A DNA stretch of 64,000 nt from CBDCWO01 sp965223405 (GTDB lineage Bacteria > Bacteroidota > Bacteroidia > Chitinophagales > Saprospiraceae): contig CBDCWO010000006.1 of NCBI GenBank assembly GCA_965223405.1, positions 620,001-684,000 on the forward strand, written 5' to 3'. Below are positions 21,301 to 29,910 of this stretch, in pieces. Below the pieces are notes generated by a model. The model saw nothing but the letters and a program-made list of their open reading frames with translations. It did no database searches and was not told the origin of the DNA. Each line of letters starts with the position of its first letter. Within the stretch, counting starts at the first letter, position 1. A program made the position numbers and the translations under genes.

Positions 21301-24300
21301 GGTGATGGATCACAATTATCCGTCGCCGTAGCCTGTCCAAATACTATAGTCTCTTCGCAACTAAATGTCTTATCGTCTGGACACGTTATCTCCGGTGCTG
21401 TTTCATCAACTACCGTAATCGTCTGATCACAACTCGAACTGTTGCCACATGCATCCGTCGCCGTCCAGGTCCGAACTATTGTCTTCTCCTGTGGACATGA
21501 TCCAGCTGTCTCTACATCCTTAAAGCTAATCTTCGGTGATGGATCACAATTATCCGTCGCCGTAGCCTGTCCAAATACTATAGTCTCTTCGCAACTAAAT
21601 GTCTTATCGTCTGGACACGTTATCTCCGGTGCTGTTTCATCAACTACCGTAATCGTCTGATCACAACTCGAACTGTTGCCACATGCATCCGTCGCCGTCC
21701 AGGTCCGAACTATTGTCTTCTCCTGTGGACATGATCCAGCTGTCTCTACATCCTTAAAGCTAATCTTCGGTGATGGATCACAATTATCCGTCGCCGTAGC
21801 CTGTCCAAATACTATAGTCTCTTCGCAACTAAATGTCTTATCGTCTGGACACGTTATCTCCGGTGCTGTTTCATCAACTACCGTAATCGTCTGATCACAA
21901 CTCGAACTGTTACCACATGCATCCGTCGCCGTCCAGGTCCGAACTATTGTCTTCTCCTGTGGACATGATCCAGCTGTCTCTACATCCTTAAAGCTAATCT
22001 TCGGTGATGGATCACAATTATCCGTCGCCGTAGCCTGTCCAAATACTATAGTCTCTTCGCAACTAAATGTCTTATCGTCTGGACACGTTATCTCCGGTGC
22101 TGTTTCATCAACTACCGTAATCGTCTGATCACAACTCGAACTGTTACCACATGCATCCGTCGCCGTCCAGGTCCGAACTATTGTCTTCTCCTGTGGACAT
22201 GATCCAGCTGTCTCTACATCCTTAAAGCTAATCTTCGGTGATGGATCACAATTATCCGTCGCCGTAGCCTGTCCAAATACTATAGTCTCTTCGCAACTAA
22301 ATGTCTTATCGTCTGGACACGTTATCTCCGGTGCTGTTTCATCAACTACCGTAATCGTCTGATCACAACTCGAACTGTTACCACATGCATCCGTCGCCGT
22401 CCAGGTCCGAACTATTGTCTTCTCCTGTGGACATGATCCAGCTGTCTCTACATCCTTAAAGCTAATCTTCGGTGATGGATCACAATTATCCGTCGCCGTA
22501 GCCTGTCCAAATACTATAGTCTCTTCGCAACTAAATGTCTTATCGTCTGGACACGTTATCTCCGGTGCTGTTTCATCAACTACCGTAATCGTCTGATCAC
22601 AACTCGAACTGTTACCACATGCATCCGTCGCCGTCCAGGTCCGAACTATTGTCTTCTCCTGTGGACATGATCCAGCTGTCTCTACATCCTTAAAGCTAAT
22701 CTTCGGTGATGGATCACAATTATCCGTCGCCGTAGCCTGTCCAAATACTATAGTCTCTTCGCAACTAAATGTCTTATCGTCTGGACACGTTATCTCCGGT
22801 GCTGTTTCATCAACTACCGTAATCGTCTGATCACAACTCGAACTGTTACCACATGCATCCGTCGCCGTCCAGGTCCGAACTATTGTCTTCTCCTGTGGAC
22901 ATGATCCAGCTGTCTCTACATCCTTAAAGCTAATCTTCGGTGATGGATCACAATTATCCGTCGCCGTAGCCTGTCCAAATACTATAGTCTCTTCGCAACT
23001 AAATGTCTTATCGTCTGGACACGTTATCTCCGGTGCTGTTTCATCAACTACCGTAATCGTCTGATCACAACTCGAACTGTTGCCACATGCATCCGTCGCC
23101 GTCCAGGTCCGAACTATTGTCTTCTCCTGTGGACATGATCCAGCTGTCTCTACATCCTTAAAGCTAATCTTCGGTGATGGATCACAATTATCCGTCGCCG
23201 TAGCCTGTCCAAATACTATAGTCTCTTCGCAACTAAATGTCTTATCGTCTGGACACGTTATCTCCGGTGCTGTTTCATCAACTACCGTAATCGTCTGATC
23301 ACAACTCGAACTGTTGCCACATGCATCCGTCGCCGTCCAGGTCCGAACTATTGTCTTCTCCTGTGGACATGATCCAGCTGTCTCTACATCCTTAAAGCTA
23401 ATCTTCGGTGATGGATCACAATTATCCGTCGCCGTAGCCTGTCCAAATACTATAGTCTCTTCGCAACTAAATGTCTTATCGTCTGGACACGTTATCTCCG
23501 GTGCTGTTTCATCAACTACCGTAATCGTCTGATCACAACTCGAACTGTTACCACATGCATCCGTCGCCGTCCAGGTCCGAACTATTGTCTTCTCCTGTGG
23601 ACATGATCCAGCTGTCTCTACATCCTTAAAGCTAATCTTCGGTGATGGATCACAATTATCCGTCGCCGTAGCCTGTCCAAATACTATAGTCTCTTCGCAA
23701 CTAAATGTCTTATCGTCTGGACACGTTATCTCCGGTGCTGTTTCATCAACTACCGTAATCGTCTGATCACAACTCGAACTGTTGCCACATGCATCCGTCG
23801 CCGTCCAGGTCCGAACTATTGTCTTCTCCTGTGGACATGATCCAGCTGTCTCTACATCCTTAAAGCTAATCTTCGGTGATGGATCACAATTATCCGTCGC
23901 CGTAGCCTGTCCAAATACTATAGTCTCTTCGCAACTAAATGTCTTATCGTCTGGACACGTTATCTCCGGTGCTGTTTCATCAACTACCGTAATCGTCTGA
24001 TCACAACTCGAACTGTTGCCACATGCATCCGTCGCCGTCCAGGTCCGAACTATTGTCTTCTCCTGTGGACATGATCCAGCTGTCTCTACATCCTTAAAGC
24101 TAATCTTCGGTGATGGATCACAATTATCCGTCGCCGTAGCCTGTCCAAATACTATAGTCTCTTCGCAACTAAATGTCTTATCGTCTGGACACGTTATCTC
24201 CGGTGCTGTTTCATCAACTACCGTAATCGTCTGATCACAACTCGAACTGTTGCCACATGCATCCGTCGCCGTCCAGGTCCGAACTATTGTCTTCTCCTGT

Positions 24301-25397
24301 GGACATGATCCAGCTGTCTCTACATCCTTAAAGCTAATCTTCGGTGATGGATCACAATTATCCGTCGCCGTAGCCTGTCCAAATACTATAGTCTCTTCGC
24401 AACTAAATGTCTTATCGTCTGGACAAATAATCTCCGGCGGTGTCGTATCCAGCACCTCTATCACCTGCACACATTCAGCAACCAACTCACCATCATCAAA
24501 AAGTTTATAAGTCCTTGTCAAAGTATATTCCTCAGGGCAGCTACCATCTGTACGAACCTCCATGAAAGTCATGGTAGCCACTCCACAAGTAACCACATTG
24601 GAAAAAACATTACTAATCTCAGTTTCTCTTGCCGGCACATTATCACATTCAACCGTAATATCAGATAAATTACACTTAGCACTCGGCACACAGCAATCAT
24701 CACAATCTATTAAACCAAATGCTATGTGGCTAATAGTTTCACCTTGGCCGGAGCCACTTGTAATCTCATAGTACCAATAGCTCTCATTACCATCCTGTTC
24801 CCATCCATGAAATATAATGGTTGCATTCCCAACGCTGATTGTTTGCCCCGCACCATCACAAGTAAGAGGTGGAGTACAAACTCCATCCCAGAGCCGGGCA
24901 TCAGTTATTCTACATACTCCATCACAATTATTACCCGAAGGATGACATCTTGGACCGGGTACTGTACCTTGGTAACACCCTTCTCCATCTTTTGGATTGA
25001 ATAACATATCTCCACAGCATACTTCTCCCGTTACCGTTAAATATATGTATTGGGTTTTTACACCGAATAAAGCAGCGGTCTCATCAATTTTAAATATTTG
25101 AAAATTAGATGGATAGGGACAAGAACCATCCCCATCACCGTTTGAAGTACCTTGTCCAATAACGCCTGCATCACAATGATTTGCTTCCATATTGGTATCA
25201 GTAACTTCTTCGATGGCACCTGAATAAGATTCTCTAGGTGGTAGATTATCACCATTCCATAGTGCAGACATCAACATGAAAAACAGCACATTCATCGAAT
25301 AAAACACTGGTTTTCTGGCCAATAATGGATTTAATTTATTTAAAATTGATTTTATTGGGATAATAGCAGGAGCAAAAGAGTACAAACTTGGTTTCAT
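18321..25397 (-). CDS. Giant secreted HYR-like repeat protein, N-terminal part
   Basis: The frame of 2358 codons starts at ATG 25395-25397. A hydrophobic stretch around residues 32-47 could act as a late signal sequence. Residues about 55-250 form a Cys-rich unique domain (C-C-G-D, C-C-V-P and N-N-C-D-G-V-C motifs), followed by one diverged HYR-like unit. From about residue 324 to the end, the protein is 26 copies of one 78-residue repeat. Each repeat contains C-P-D-D-K-T, D-N-C-D-P, G-S-C-P and D-A-C-G-N-S-S-S-C-D. With the 3' part (15906-18164) the full gene would be about 9.5 kb and 3160 residues. It is most likely a cell-surface or matrix adhesin exported by the type IX system. The frame ends prematurely inside the damaged unit at 18321. 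Confidence 0.88.
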   Translation of the reverse strand: MKPSLYSFAPAIIPIKSILNKLNPLLARKPVFYSMNVLFFMLMSALWNGDNLPPRESYSGAIEEVTDTNMEANHCDAGVIGQGTSNGDGDGSCPYPSNFQIFKIDETAALFGVKTQYIYLTVTGEVCCGDMLFNPKDGEGCYQGTVPGPRCHPSGNNCDGVCRITDARLWDGVCTPPLTCDGAGQTISVGNATIIFHGWEQDGNESYWYYEITSGSGQGETISHIAFGLIDCDDCCVPSAKCNLSDITVECDNVPARETEISNVFSNVVTCGVATMTFMEVRTDGSCPEEYTLTRTYKLFDDGELVAECVQVIEVLDTTPPEIICPDDKTFSCEETIVFGQATATDNCDPSPKISFKDVETAGSCPQEKTIVRTWTATDACGNSSSCDQTITVVDETAPEITCPDDKTFSCEETIVFGQATATDNCDPSPKISFKDVETAGSCPQEKTIVRTWTATDACGNSSSCDQTITVVDETAPEITCPDDKTFSCEETIVFGQATATDNCDPSPKISFKDVETAGSCPQEKTIVRTWTATDACGNSSSCDQTITVVDETAPEITCPDDKTFSCEETIVFGQATATDNCDPSPKISFKDVETAGSCPQEKTIVRTWTATDACGNSSSCDQTITVVDETAPEITCPDDKTFSCEETIVFGQATATDNCDPSPKISFKDVETAGSCPQEKTIVRTWTATDACGNSSSCDQTITVVDETAPEITCPDDKTFSCEETIVFGQATATDNCDPSPKISFKDVETAGSCPQEKTIVRTWTATDACGNSSSCDQTITVVDETAPEITCPDDKTFSCEETIVFGQATATDNCDPSPKISFKDVETAGSCPQEKTIVRTWTATDACGNSSSCDQTITVVDETAPEITCPDDKTFSCEETIVFGQATATDNCDPSPKISFKDVETAGSCPQEKTIVRTWTATDACGNSSSCDQTITVVDETAPEITCPDDKTFSCEETIVFGQATATDNCDPSPKISFKDVETAGSCPQEKTIVRTWTATDACGNSSSCDQTITVVDETAPEITCPDDKTFSCEETIVFGQATATDNCDPSPKISFKDVETAGSCPQEKTIVRTWTATDACGNSSSCDQTITVVDETAPEITCPDDKTFSCEETIVFGQATATDNCDPSPKISFKDVETAGSCPQEKTIVRTWTATDACGNSSSCDQTITVVDETAPEITCPDDKTFSCEETIVFGQATATDNCDPSPKISFKDVETAGSCPQEKTIVRTWTATDACGNSSSCDQTITVVDETAPEITCPDDKTFSCEETIVFGQATATDNCDPSPKISFKDVETAGSCPQEKTIVRTWTATDACGNSSSCDQTITVVDETAPEITCPDDKTFSCEETIVFGQATATDNCDPSPKISFKDVETAGSCPQEKTIVRTWTATDACGNSSSCDQTITVVDETAPEITCPDDKTFSCEETIVFGQATATDNCDPSPKISFKDVETAGSCPQEKTIVRTWTATDACGNSSSCDQTITVVDETAPEITCPDDKTFSCEETIVFGQATATDNCDPSPKISFKDVETAGSCPQEKTIVRTWTATDACGNSSSCDQTITVVDETAPEITCPDDKTFSCEETIVFGQATATDNCDPSPKISFKDVETAGSCPQEKTIVRTWTATDACGNSSSCDQTITVVDETAPEITCPDDKTFSCEETIVFGQATATDNCDPSPKISFKDVETAGSCPQEKTIVRTWTATDACGNSSSCDQTITVVDETAPEITCPDDKTFSCEETIVFGQATATDNCDPSPKISFKDVETAGSCPQEKTIVRTWTATDACGNSSSCDQTITVVDETAPEITCPDDKTFSCEETIVFGQATATDNCDPSPKISFKDVETAGSCPQEKTIVRTWTATDACGNSSSCDQTITVVDETAPEITCPDDKTFSCEETIVFGQATATDNCDPSPKISFKDVETAGSCPQEKTIVRTWTATDACGNSSSCDQTITVVDETAPEITCPDDKTFSCEETIVFGQATATDNCDPSPKISFKDVETAGSCPQEKTIVRTWTATDACGNSSSCDQTITVVDETAPEITCPDDKTFSCEETIVFGQATATDNCDPSPKISFKDVETAGSCPQEKTIVRTWTATDACGNSSSCDQTITVVDETAPEITCPDDKTFSCEETIVFGQATATDNCDPSPKISFKDVETAGSCPQEKTIVRTWTATDACGNSSSCDQTITVVDETAPEITCPDDKTFSCEETIVFGQATATDNCDPSPKISFKDVETAGSCPQEKTIVRTWTATDACGNSSSCDQTITVVDETAPEITCPDDKTFSCEETIVFGQATATDNCDPSPKISFKDVETAGSCPQEKTIVRTWTATDACGNSSSCDQTITVVDETAPEITCPDDKT
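18340..24426 (-). repeat. 26 near-identical 234-bp tandem repeats
   Basis: Twenty-six consecutive in-frame 234-bp units lie in the giant gene. By eye they are identical except for one synonymous A/G position in the Gly codon of the N-S-S-S motif region (CTGTTACC versus CTGTTGCC on the plus strand), split 13 to 13. Two further intact units (about 17700-18140) lie beyond the damaged one. Such identity implies very recent amplification or ongoing homogenisation. The true copy number may differ from the assembled one. Confidence 0.95.
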
Positions 25398-26119
25398 AGT
25401 TGACTGGTTTAAGAAACTAATAAATTGAATAGGAATTCGAATGCCTCAACAGGATCGTTTAAGTTTACAATCCTTAAAACATCCTTCGGGAAAAATGTAG
25501 ATATTACATCATCTGGGAGGTTTAATAACATAAATTGGTTGATCATCTCTCATTTGGTTCAAGTATTAATTAGTGTCCATAAAATGCGCATCAAGAATTC
25601 ATCTTGGCCGAATGTACTAAGTGGGAAGTGACTCTTTACAAAGTGGGAAGTGGTTCTTGAGGTACAGTAGGTAGGAAATTATTTATAACCAATAGTTATT
25701 GCATTAATAACTATTCGTCACTCTCTATCTGCCGACAAGGTAATACATTTTTCTTGCATTTCCTAATAGATTATATTTTATAAATACTCAATCCAACACA
25801 TACAAATATCCACAATATTATTTTTTTCAGCATATTATTCCTTATAACAAAAGTTATACAGATCATAATTTTTTATTCGACCATACAAATATGTTTTTAT
25901 GTTATATAACATTTATGATTTATATCATCATTTTTACCGGCTCAAAATGATACCGATTCACACGAATTCAAGGTAATAAATTCTTGAATTACAATGGCCT
26001 ATTGCCTCCCAAACACACTTTTTAACCATTAAAACCCGGATTTATCCCAATAAAACAGTAAATTGAAAATGGTTACATCGGATTGGAGTGATTGAAATCG
26101 AATTCTAAAATTGACCGGC
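25398..26119. other. Divergent intergenic region
   Basis: About 720 bp separate the minus-strand giant gene from the plus-strand T9SS gene. The stretch is AT-rich, especially 25740-25930, and should hold both promoters. I see no supported gene. AAAGTGGGAAGTG occurs twice near 25618-25650 (a short direct repeat). I could not place a convincing TAnnTTTG element for either gene. Confidence 0.4.
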
Positions 26120-26602
26120 ATGAATACTTTAACCCTCTACAATCAGATTTTTATCCTGATATCAATACCCACTTTTCTTTGGGGCCAATCCATCGAAAGA
26201 CAAGTTATCGCATCCGCTGGTAGCTCCTCTTCTATTGCAAACATTTCTTTGGAATGGACTTTGGGCGAAGGGTTTGTAGAAACCCTAGAAAACAATTCCC
26301 TCACCCTATCCCAAGGTTTCCATCAAGGCGCTATTTCCACCACTTCGGTAGTCTATTTTCAAAAAGAGGTTCACTTGAAATTCATCCCAAATCCCGCTAC
26401 CCAGACGATTAGCTTACAAAGTACATGGAATCAACCCCTCGACATACGCATCTCTGATTTATACGGACGAATAGTGCTGAAAGAAAAAGGACTTCTAAAT
26501 GGCCACGCAGTACCCATTGAAAAACTAACCTCTGGCACCTATTTCATCCAGATCAGCTCTAAACGACAAAAAATAGCCTCTCAAATATTACTCAAACAAT
26601 AA
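26120..26602 (+). CDS. Small T9SS-sorted secreted protein
   Basis: The 160-residue product begins M-N-T-L-T-L-Y and has a signal peptide ending around W-G-Q-S. I prefer ATG 26120 over the in-frame TTG at 26111 because it gives the more usual signal sequence. Residues about 25-75 (S-I-A-N-I-S-L-E-W-T-L-G-E and L-S-Q-G-F-H-Q) match a short region often seen before type IX sorting domains in Bacteroidota. The last 70 residues (F-I-P-N-P-A-T-Q-T-I through I-L-L-K-Q) are a type A sorting domain. There is little else in the protein, so it is nearly a bare sorting module. The next gene follows after 10 bases, suggesting co-transcription. Confidence 0.85.
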   Translation: MNTLTLYNQIFILISIPTFLWGQSIERQVIASAGSSSSIANISLEWTLGEGFVETLENNSLTLSQGFHQGAISTTSVVYFQKEVHLKFIPNPATQTISLQSTWNQPLDIRISDLYGRIVLKEKGLLNGHAVPIEKLTSGTYFIQISSKRQKIASQILLKQ

Positions 26603-26612
26603 ATCCAATCTT

Positions 26613-28715
26613 ATGAAATATCCTCTACTTTGGGTGTGTATGATGGGCACCTGTCTCTTCGTTAATGCCCAGGCACCACAGGCTTTTACTTATCAGGCTG
26701 TTGCCCGGGATGTAGATCATCAAGTATTGAAAAACACCACGCTTGGATTGAGAATATCGGTGATAGACAGCAACCGGATTGCAGTCTATTCAGAAATACA
26801 TGAAGTAACCACTTCAAGTATCGGTCTGTTTACGCTGCAAATAGGGCGAGGAACCACATCGACTGGAGATTTTTCCACGATCCAATGGCCTGAAGGCCAT
26901 CTTTCCTTAAAAATCGAGATTGATCCGGAAGGAGGTTCGGATTACATCCCTTTAAATACTTCACCGCTACTTTCGGTACCCTATGCTTTATTCGCAGAAA
27001 ATACTCTTAATGTCAACGACGCCGATGCCGATACCTTAAATGAAATTCAACAGTTATTGATTGATGGCCGCACCCTTTCCATATCGGGAGGAAATTCGAT
27101 CACTATCCCCATTATTGATTCTTCGGGTGCCGTGGATAGCGATACCGACCCGGTCAACGAAATCCAGGACTTGTTCTCGTCGAAAGAGGATTCAATCATA
27201 ACCCTGGATATTTCCGGTGGTGGGTTAAGTACGACTATTAATATTGTGGATGGCGATGGCGACTCTAACAATGAAATTCAAACCATTAATAAAGCAGCCG
27301 ACACCATTCTATTATCCAACGGAGGTGGATTTATCATCGATGCTATCGATGATGCCGATGCCGATCCCATCAATGAAATTCAAACGCTTAGTAGAAATGG
27401 AGATACCATCCTGCTTTCGGCTAATGGAGGTTCCTTTATTGATGAAATTGAGGATGACGATGCAGATGCAACCAATGAAATCCAAATCCTGGAAAAACTG
27501 GGTTCTATTGTCACCTTGTCGAGAAACGGAGGCAGCTTTGTCGATGCTATAAATGATGCGGATGCCGATTCTACTAATGAGATACAAGACCTGTCGTTAC
27601 TTACCTTTGCCAATGCGGGGATTGATGGAATGAATGTCTATCGCCTGAAGTTAACTCACTCGGATGAAGAAGTCACTTTACCCATTACCGATCTCTGGAA
27701 AGCCAGTATCCTTGGCGGAGAGGAGCCTAGTATTTCATCCATAAATACGCGCTTTCCGGTGGAAATTACTGAGGATTTGGATGCTCCTAAGATCAACAAT
27801 AATTTTCTGACCAGTACGGACATTACCATAGGAACTTCTCCCAATCTCTTAACCCACCTCACCCCGGGAGTGATCCAGTTTGAGAATACAAGTTCCGGCC
27901 AAGGCTTTAAGGTTACACCAGAAGAAATTAGCAGTATAGGTATATCCAACTCAAACAGAATTACACTATCTTCGATGACATTGAGCAAACAAGGTAATCC
28001 CGCAGCCGTGATTGATGCTTCAGAAAATACCGAGGCCGGATCTATTTCTCTTTATGTGCCTCCAGTAAATATCCCATTTTTTACCACTCATGTAGATTCG
28101 TTCAAATCCTATTTGGAATTGAATCAGGGAAATCAACCCTTGGTTCAAGCGACTTCATCTGCCCAAAACGCCGGAACCATTGAGGTATTTGGCCCAAATG
28201 GAAACCCCAACATTACCCTTTCGAATTTGAGCACAGATGCTAATAAAGGGTATATTCGGGTTAAGAATCAGGATGGCGATGCCCGGGCCGGCATGTACGT
28301 CAGAGGCGATGGGATGGGTGAAGTTTTTGCTGATAATTTTAATATGGTATCTCCCAGCCCGACCAATGCGCAAGAAAATATTGTTTACGGAAGTATTCAC
28401 GGTCCGGAGGTTTCCGTATTCGAACGCGGGACAGCACAATTACAAAAGGGAGAGGCCATTATTCAATTTCCCAGGCATTTTCAACAACTTATATCCGGAC
28501 AAAAGATGACGGTGATGATCACCCCTCTTTCAGCTGAATCTAAAGGAATTGCCGTAATTGAAAAAACCACCAAAGGCTTCAAGGTAAAAGAACTTTTAAA
28601 AGGTAAAGGAACCTATTCTTTTGACTGGGAAGTGAAAGCATTGCGCAAGGGATTTGAGCAACATAAAGTCATTGTCAAAAAACCTTTACCTCACCTTAAA
28701 ATTGATAAGGAGTAG
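26613..28715 (+). CDS. Secreted protein with six Asp-rich NEIQ repeats
   Basis: The 700-residue product has a signal peptide (cleavage near V-N-A-Q-A). A beta-rich N-terminal domain follows (residues 20-130, P-Q-A-F-T-Y-Q-A-V-A-R-D), a domain often found in Bacteroidota surface proteins. Residues about 131-330 hold six repeats with the core D-x-D-x-D-x-x-N-E-I-Q, such as D-A-D-A-D-P-I-N-E-I-Q, each followed by a G-x-T-I-x-L-S-x-x-G-G strand pair. The Asp spacing suggests calcium binding. The C-terminal part (about 590-700) resembles the end domain of tail-fibre-like proteins in this phylum. It has no T9SS sorting domain, but its upstream partner has one. The function is unknown; a surface fibre or adhesin is an inference. 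Confidence 0.8.
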   Translation: MKYPLLWVCMMGTCLFVNAQAPQAFTYQAVARDVDHQVLKNTTLGLRISVIDSNRIAVYSEIHEVTTSSIGLFTLQIGRGTTSTGDFSTIQWPEGHLSLKIEIDPEGGSDYIPLNTSPLLSVPYALFAENTLNVNDADADTLNEIQQLLIDGRTLSISGGNSITIPIIDSSGAVDSDTDPVNEIQDLFSSKEDSIITLDISGGGLSTTINIVDGDGDSNNEIQTINKAADTILLSNGGGFIIDAIDDADADPINEIQTLSRNGDTILLSANGGSFIDEIEDDDADATNEIQILEKLGSIVTLSRNGGSFVDAINDADADSTNEIQDLSLLTFANAGIDGMNVYRLKLTHSDEEVTLPITDLWKASILGGEEPSISSINTRFPVEITEDLDAPKINNNFLTSTDITIGTSPNLLTHLTPGVIQFENTSSGQGFKVTPEEISSIGISNSNRITLSSMTLSKQGNPAAVIDASENTEAGSISLYVPPVNIPFFTTHVDSFKSYLELNQGNQPLVQATSSAQNAGTIEVFGPNGNPNITLSNLSTDANKGYIRVKNQDGDARAGMYVRGDGMGEVFADNFNMVSPSPTNAQENIVYGSIHGPEVSVFERGTAQLQKGEAIIQFPRHFQQLISGQKMTVMITPLSAESKGIAVIEKTTKGFKVKELLKGKGTYSFDWEVKALRKGFEQHKVIVKKPLPHLKIDKE

Positions 28716-28944
28716 TGAGTTGTGAAAAATAGAAGACAGAAAACAGACGTCAGAAATCAGATGACACCAGAAAGGCTTTTGGCTTTTGGCTATTGGCTAT
28801 TGGCTATTCGCCTTGGATGATGTAGATGCGAGAAGACAAAAATCAGAGAGGTGTCCGTACAATCGTTAAATAAAGTCGCGTTAGCGACGACAGAGCGTAA
28901 CCAGGTTCGTAAAAGCCTGGCTACCAGACAAGGTTATCAGTGGA

Positions 28945-28957
28945 GCTCCATGGGAGC
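28945..28957. repeat. REP-like palindrome upstream of the transposase
   Basis: GCTCC-ATG-GGAGC is a perfect 5-bp inverted repeat about 50 bp upstream of the transposase start. A matching GCTCC/GGAGC palindrome occurs just after its stop (29918-29931). The surrounding stretch 28860-28960 also holds short palindromes (GCGTTAGCGAC). Flanking palindromes of this kind are typical of REP-associated tyrosine transposases. The rest of 28716-29004 shows only low-complexity repeat phrases. Confidence 0.65.
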
Positions 28958-29004
28958 GGTAGATTTGAAAACACATTCAGTTGTCAATATCATAAATCAA
29001 AACA

Positions 29005-29910
29005 ATGCCAAATACATTCACCAAATTGTACATTCACCACATCAGTGCCGTAAAATTCAGAAATGCCTTGATTGATCCAACATTTGAAGCGAGGTTGTAT
29101 CAATACATGGCTGGAACCATTAAAGAACTAGTGGGTCCACTCCGAAAAGTCAACATCAAAGCCTTCGGTAAATATAATTTGGTTTTAGAATTTGCCCACG
29201 CTCGCCTCCGACTCCTAAAGGAAAGTCCTCCCGCATAACTTGCTGTAAATGAATGCGCGACTGCATTCCCTTTTGAGCTAGGGTAAAGAATCGATTTGTG
29301 GGCGGAGGCCCTTTAGGGTTAGGGTGGCGGGGGAGTATACAATATTTTGCATTATTTCAAGTATTCTTTTTAAATGACAGTTTTCAGAGTAAACTCACTA
29401 GTGGGTCAGAACCTAAATTCCTTACCTATAAAACTTGATCTTTTTTCCAATCTCTTTGTTGCAGAACCTCGTCCATAGCTAAGGCTATGAACGAGAACCT
29501 GCGTCTTGATATTGGAAAAAATCTACTTCGTTTTATACGGCACGAACTTAATTTCTAACCCACTAGGTCAAATTCCAATTTGCATTAATGGTATGGCAGA
29601 TCACATTCACATTGCGGCAAAATTAAAACCAGCAATGGCTCCATCTAAACTCGTTGGAACCGTAAAAGCCAACGCTTCGAAATGGATCAATGAAAATAGA
29701 TTTTTAGAACAGCGCTTTGAATGGCAGACAGGAGGATCTACCTATTCAATAGGTGAGAAAAACTTGAAGACTCTTATAAACTACATTACTCATCAAAAAG
29801 AACACCATAGGAAAAAAACTTTTAAGAAGGAGTATATCCAATTTTTAATAGAAAATAATATCGATGTGGCCCGGGACTATTTACCCGAATTCTTTGAAGG
29901 CTTATATTGA
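29005..29910 (+). pseudogene. REP-associated tyrosine (IS200-like) transposase, split by an insertion
   Basis: Two blocks join into one protein of about 156 residues: 29005-29130 (42 codons, ending K-E-L) and 29566-29910 (starting G-Q-I-P). Removing 435 bases restores the frame exactly. The first block has the family start M-P-N-T-F-T-K-L-Y-I-H. The second has the metal-binding H-I-H of the HUH fold (G-M-A-D-H-I-H-I). It also has a conserved W-Q-x-G-x-x-x-Y-S segment with the likely catalytic Tyr, then Y-I-x-x-Q-K-E-H-H and K-K-T-F. Flanking GCTCC/GGAGC and GTCCC/GGGAC palindromes support a RAYT. The gene is inactivated here by the TA-flanked insertion. Confidence 0.85.
29131..29563. mobile_element. 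433-bp insertion with a 163-bp palindromic MITE end, TA target
   Basis: The insert begins GTGGGT and ends ACCCAC. It is bordered by TA at 29129-29130 and TA at 29564-29565, so excising the insert plus one TA restores the transposase frame. The right part, 29401-29563, is itself a long imperfect palindrome: GTGGGTCAGAA on the left arm, the complement of TTCTAACCCAC on the right, ATAAAAC and TTTTTTCCAAT shared by both arms, and CTCGT/ACGAG-like inner arms. Another TA lies just before it at 29399-29400. The 270 bp in between are unrelated and bounded by a direct repeat of ACTAGTGGGTC. Confidence 0.75.

Noticed and set aside
18400..24510. 72-codon plus-strand open frames repeated along the HYR array
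   Set aside because: They are antisense shadows of the giant gene, appearing only in copies with the G variant that happens to give a start.
28851..29075. 74-codon frame upstream of the transposase
   Set aside because: It overlaps the RAYT start in another frame and consists of REP-like palindromic sequence.
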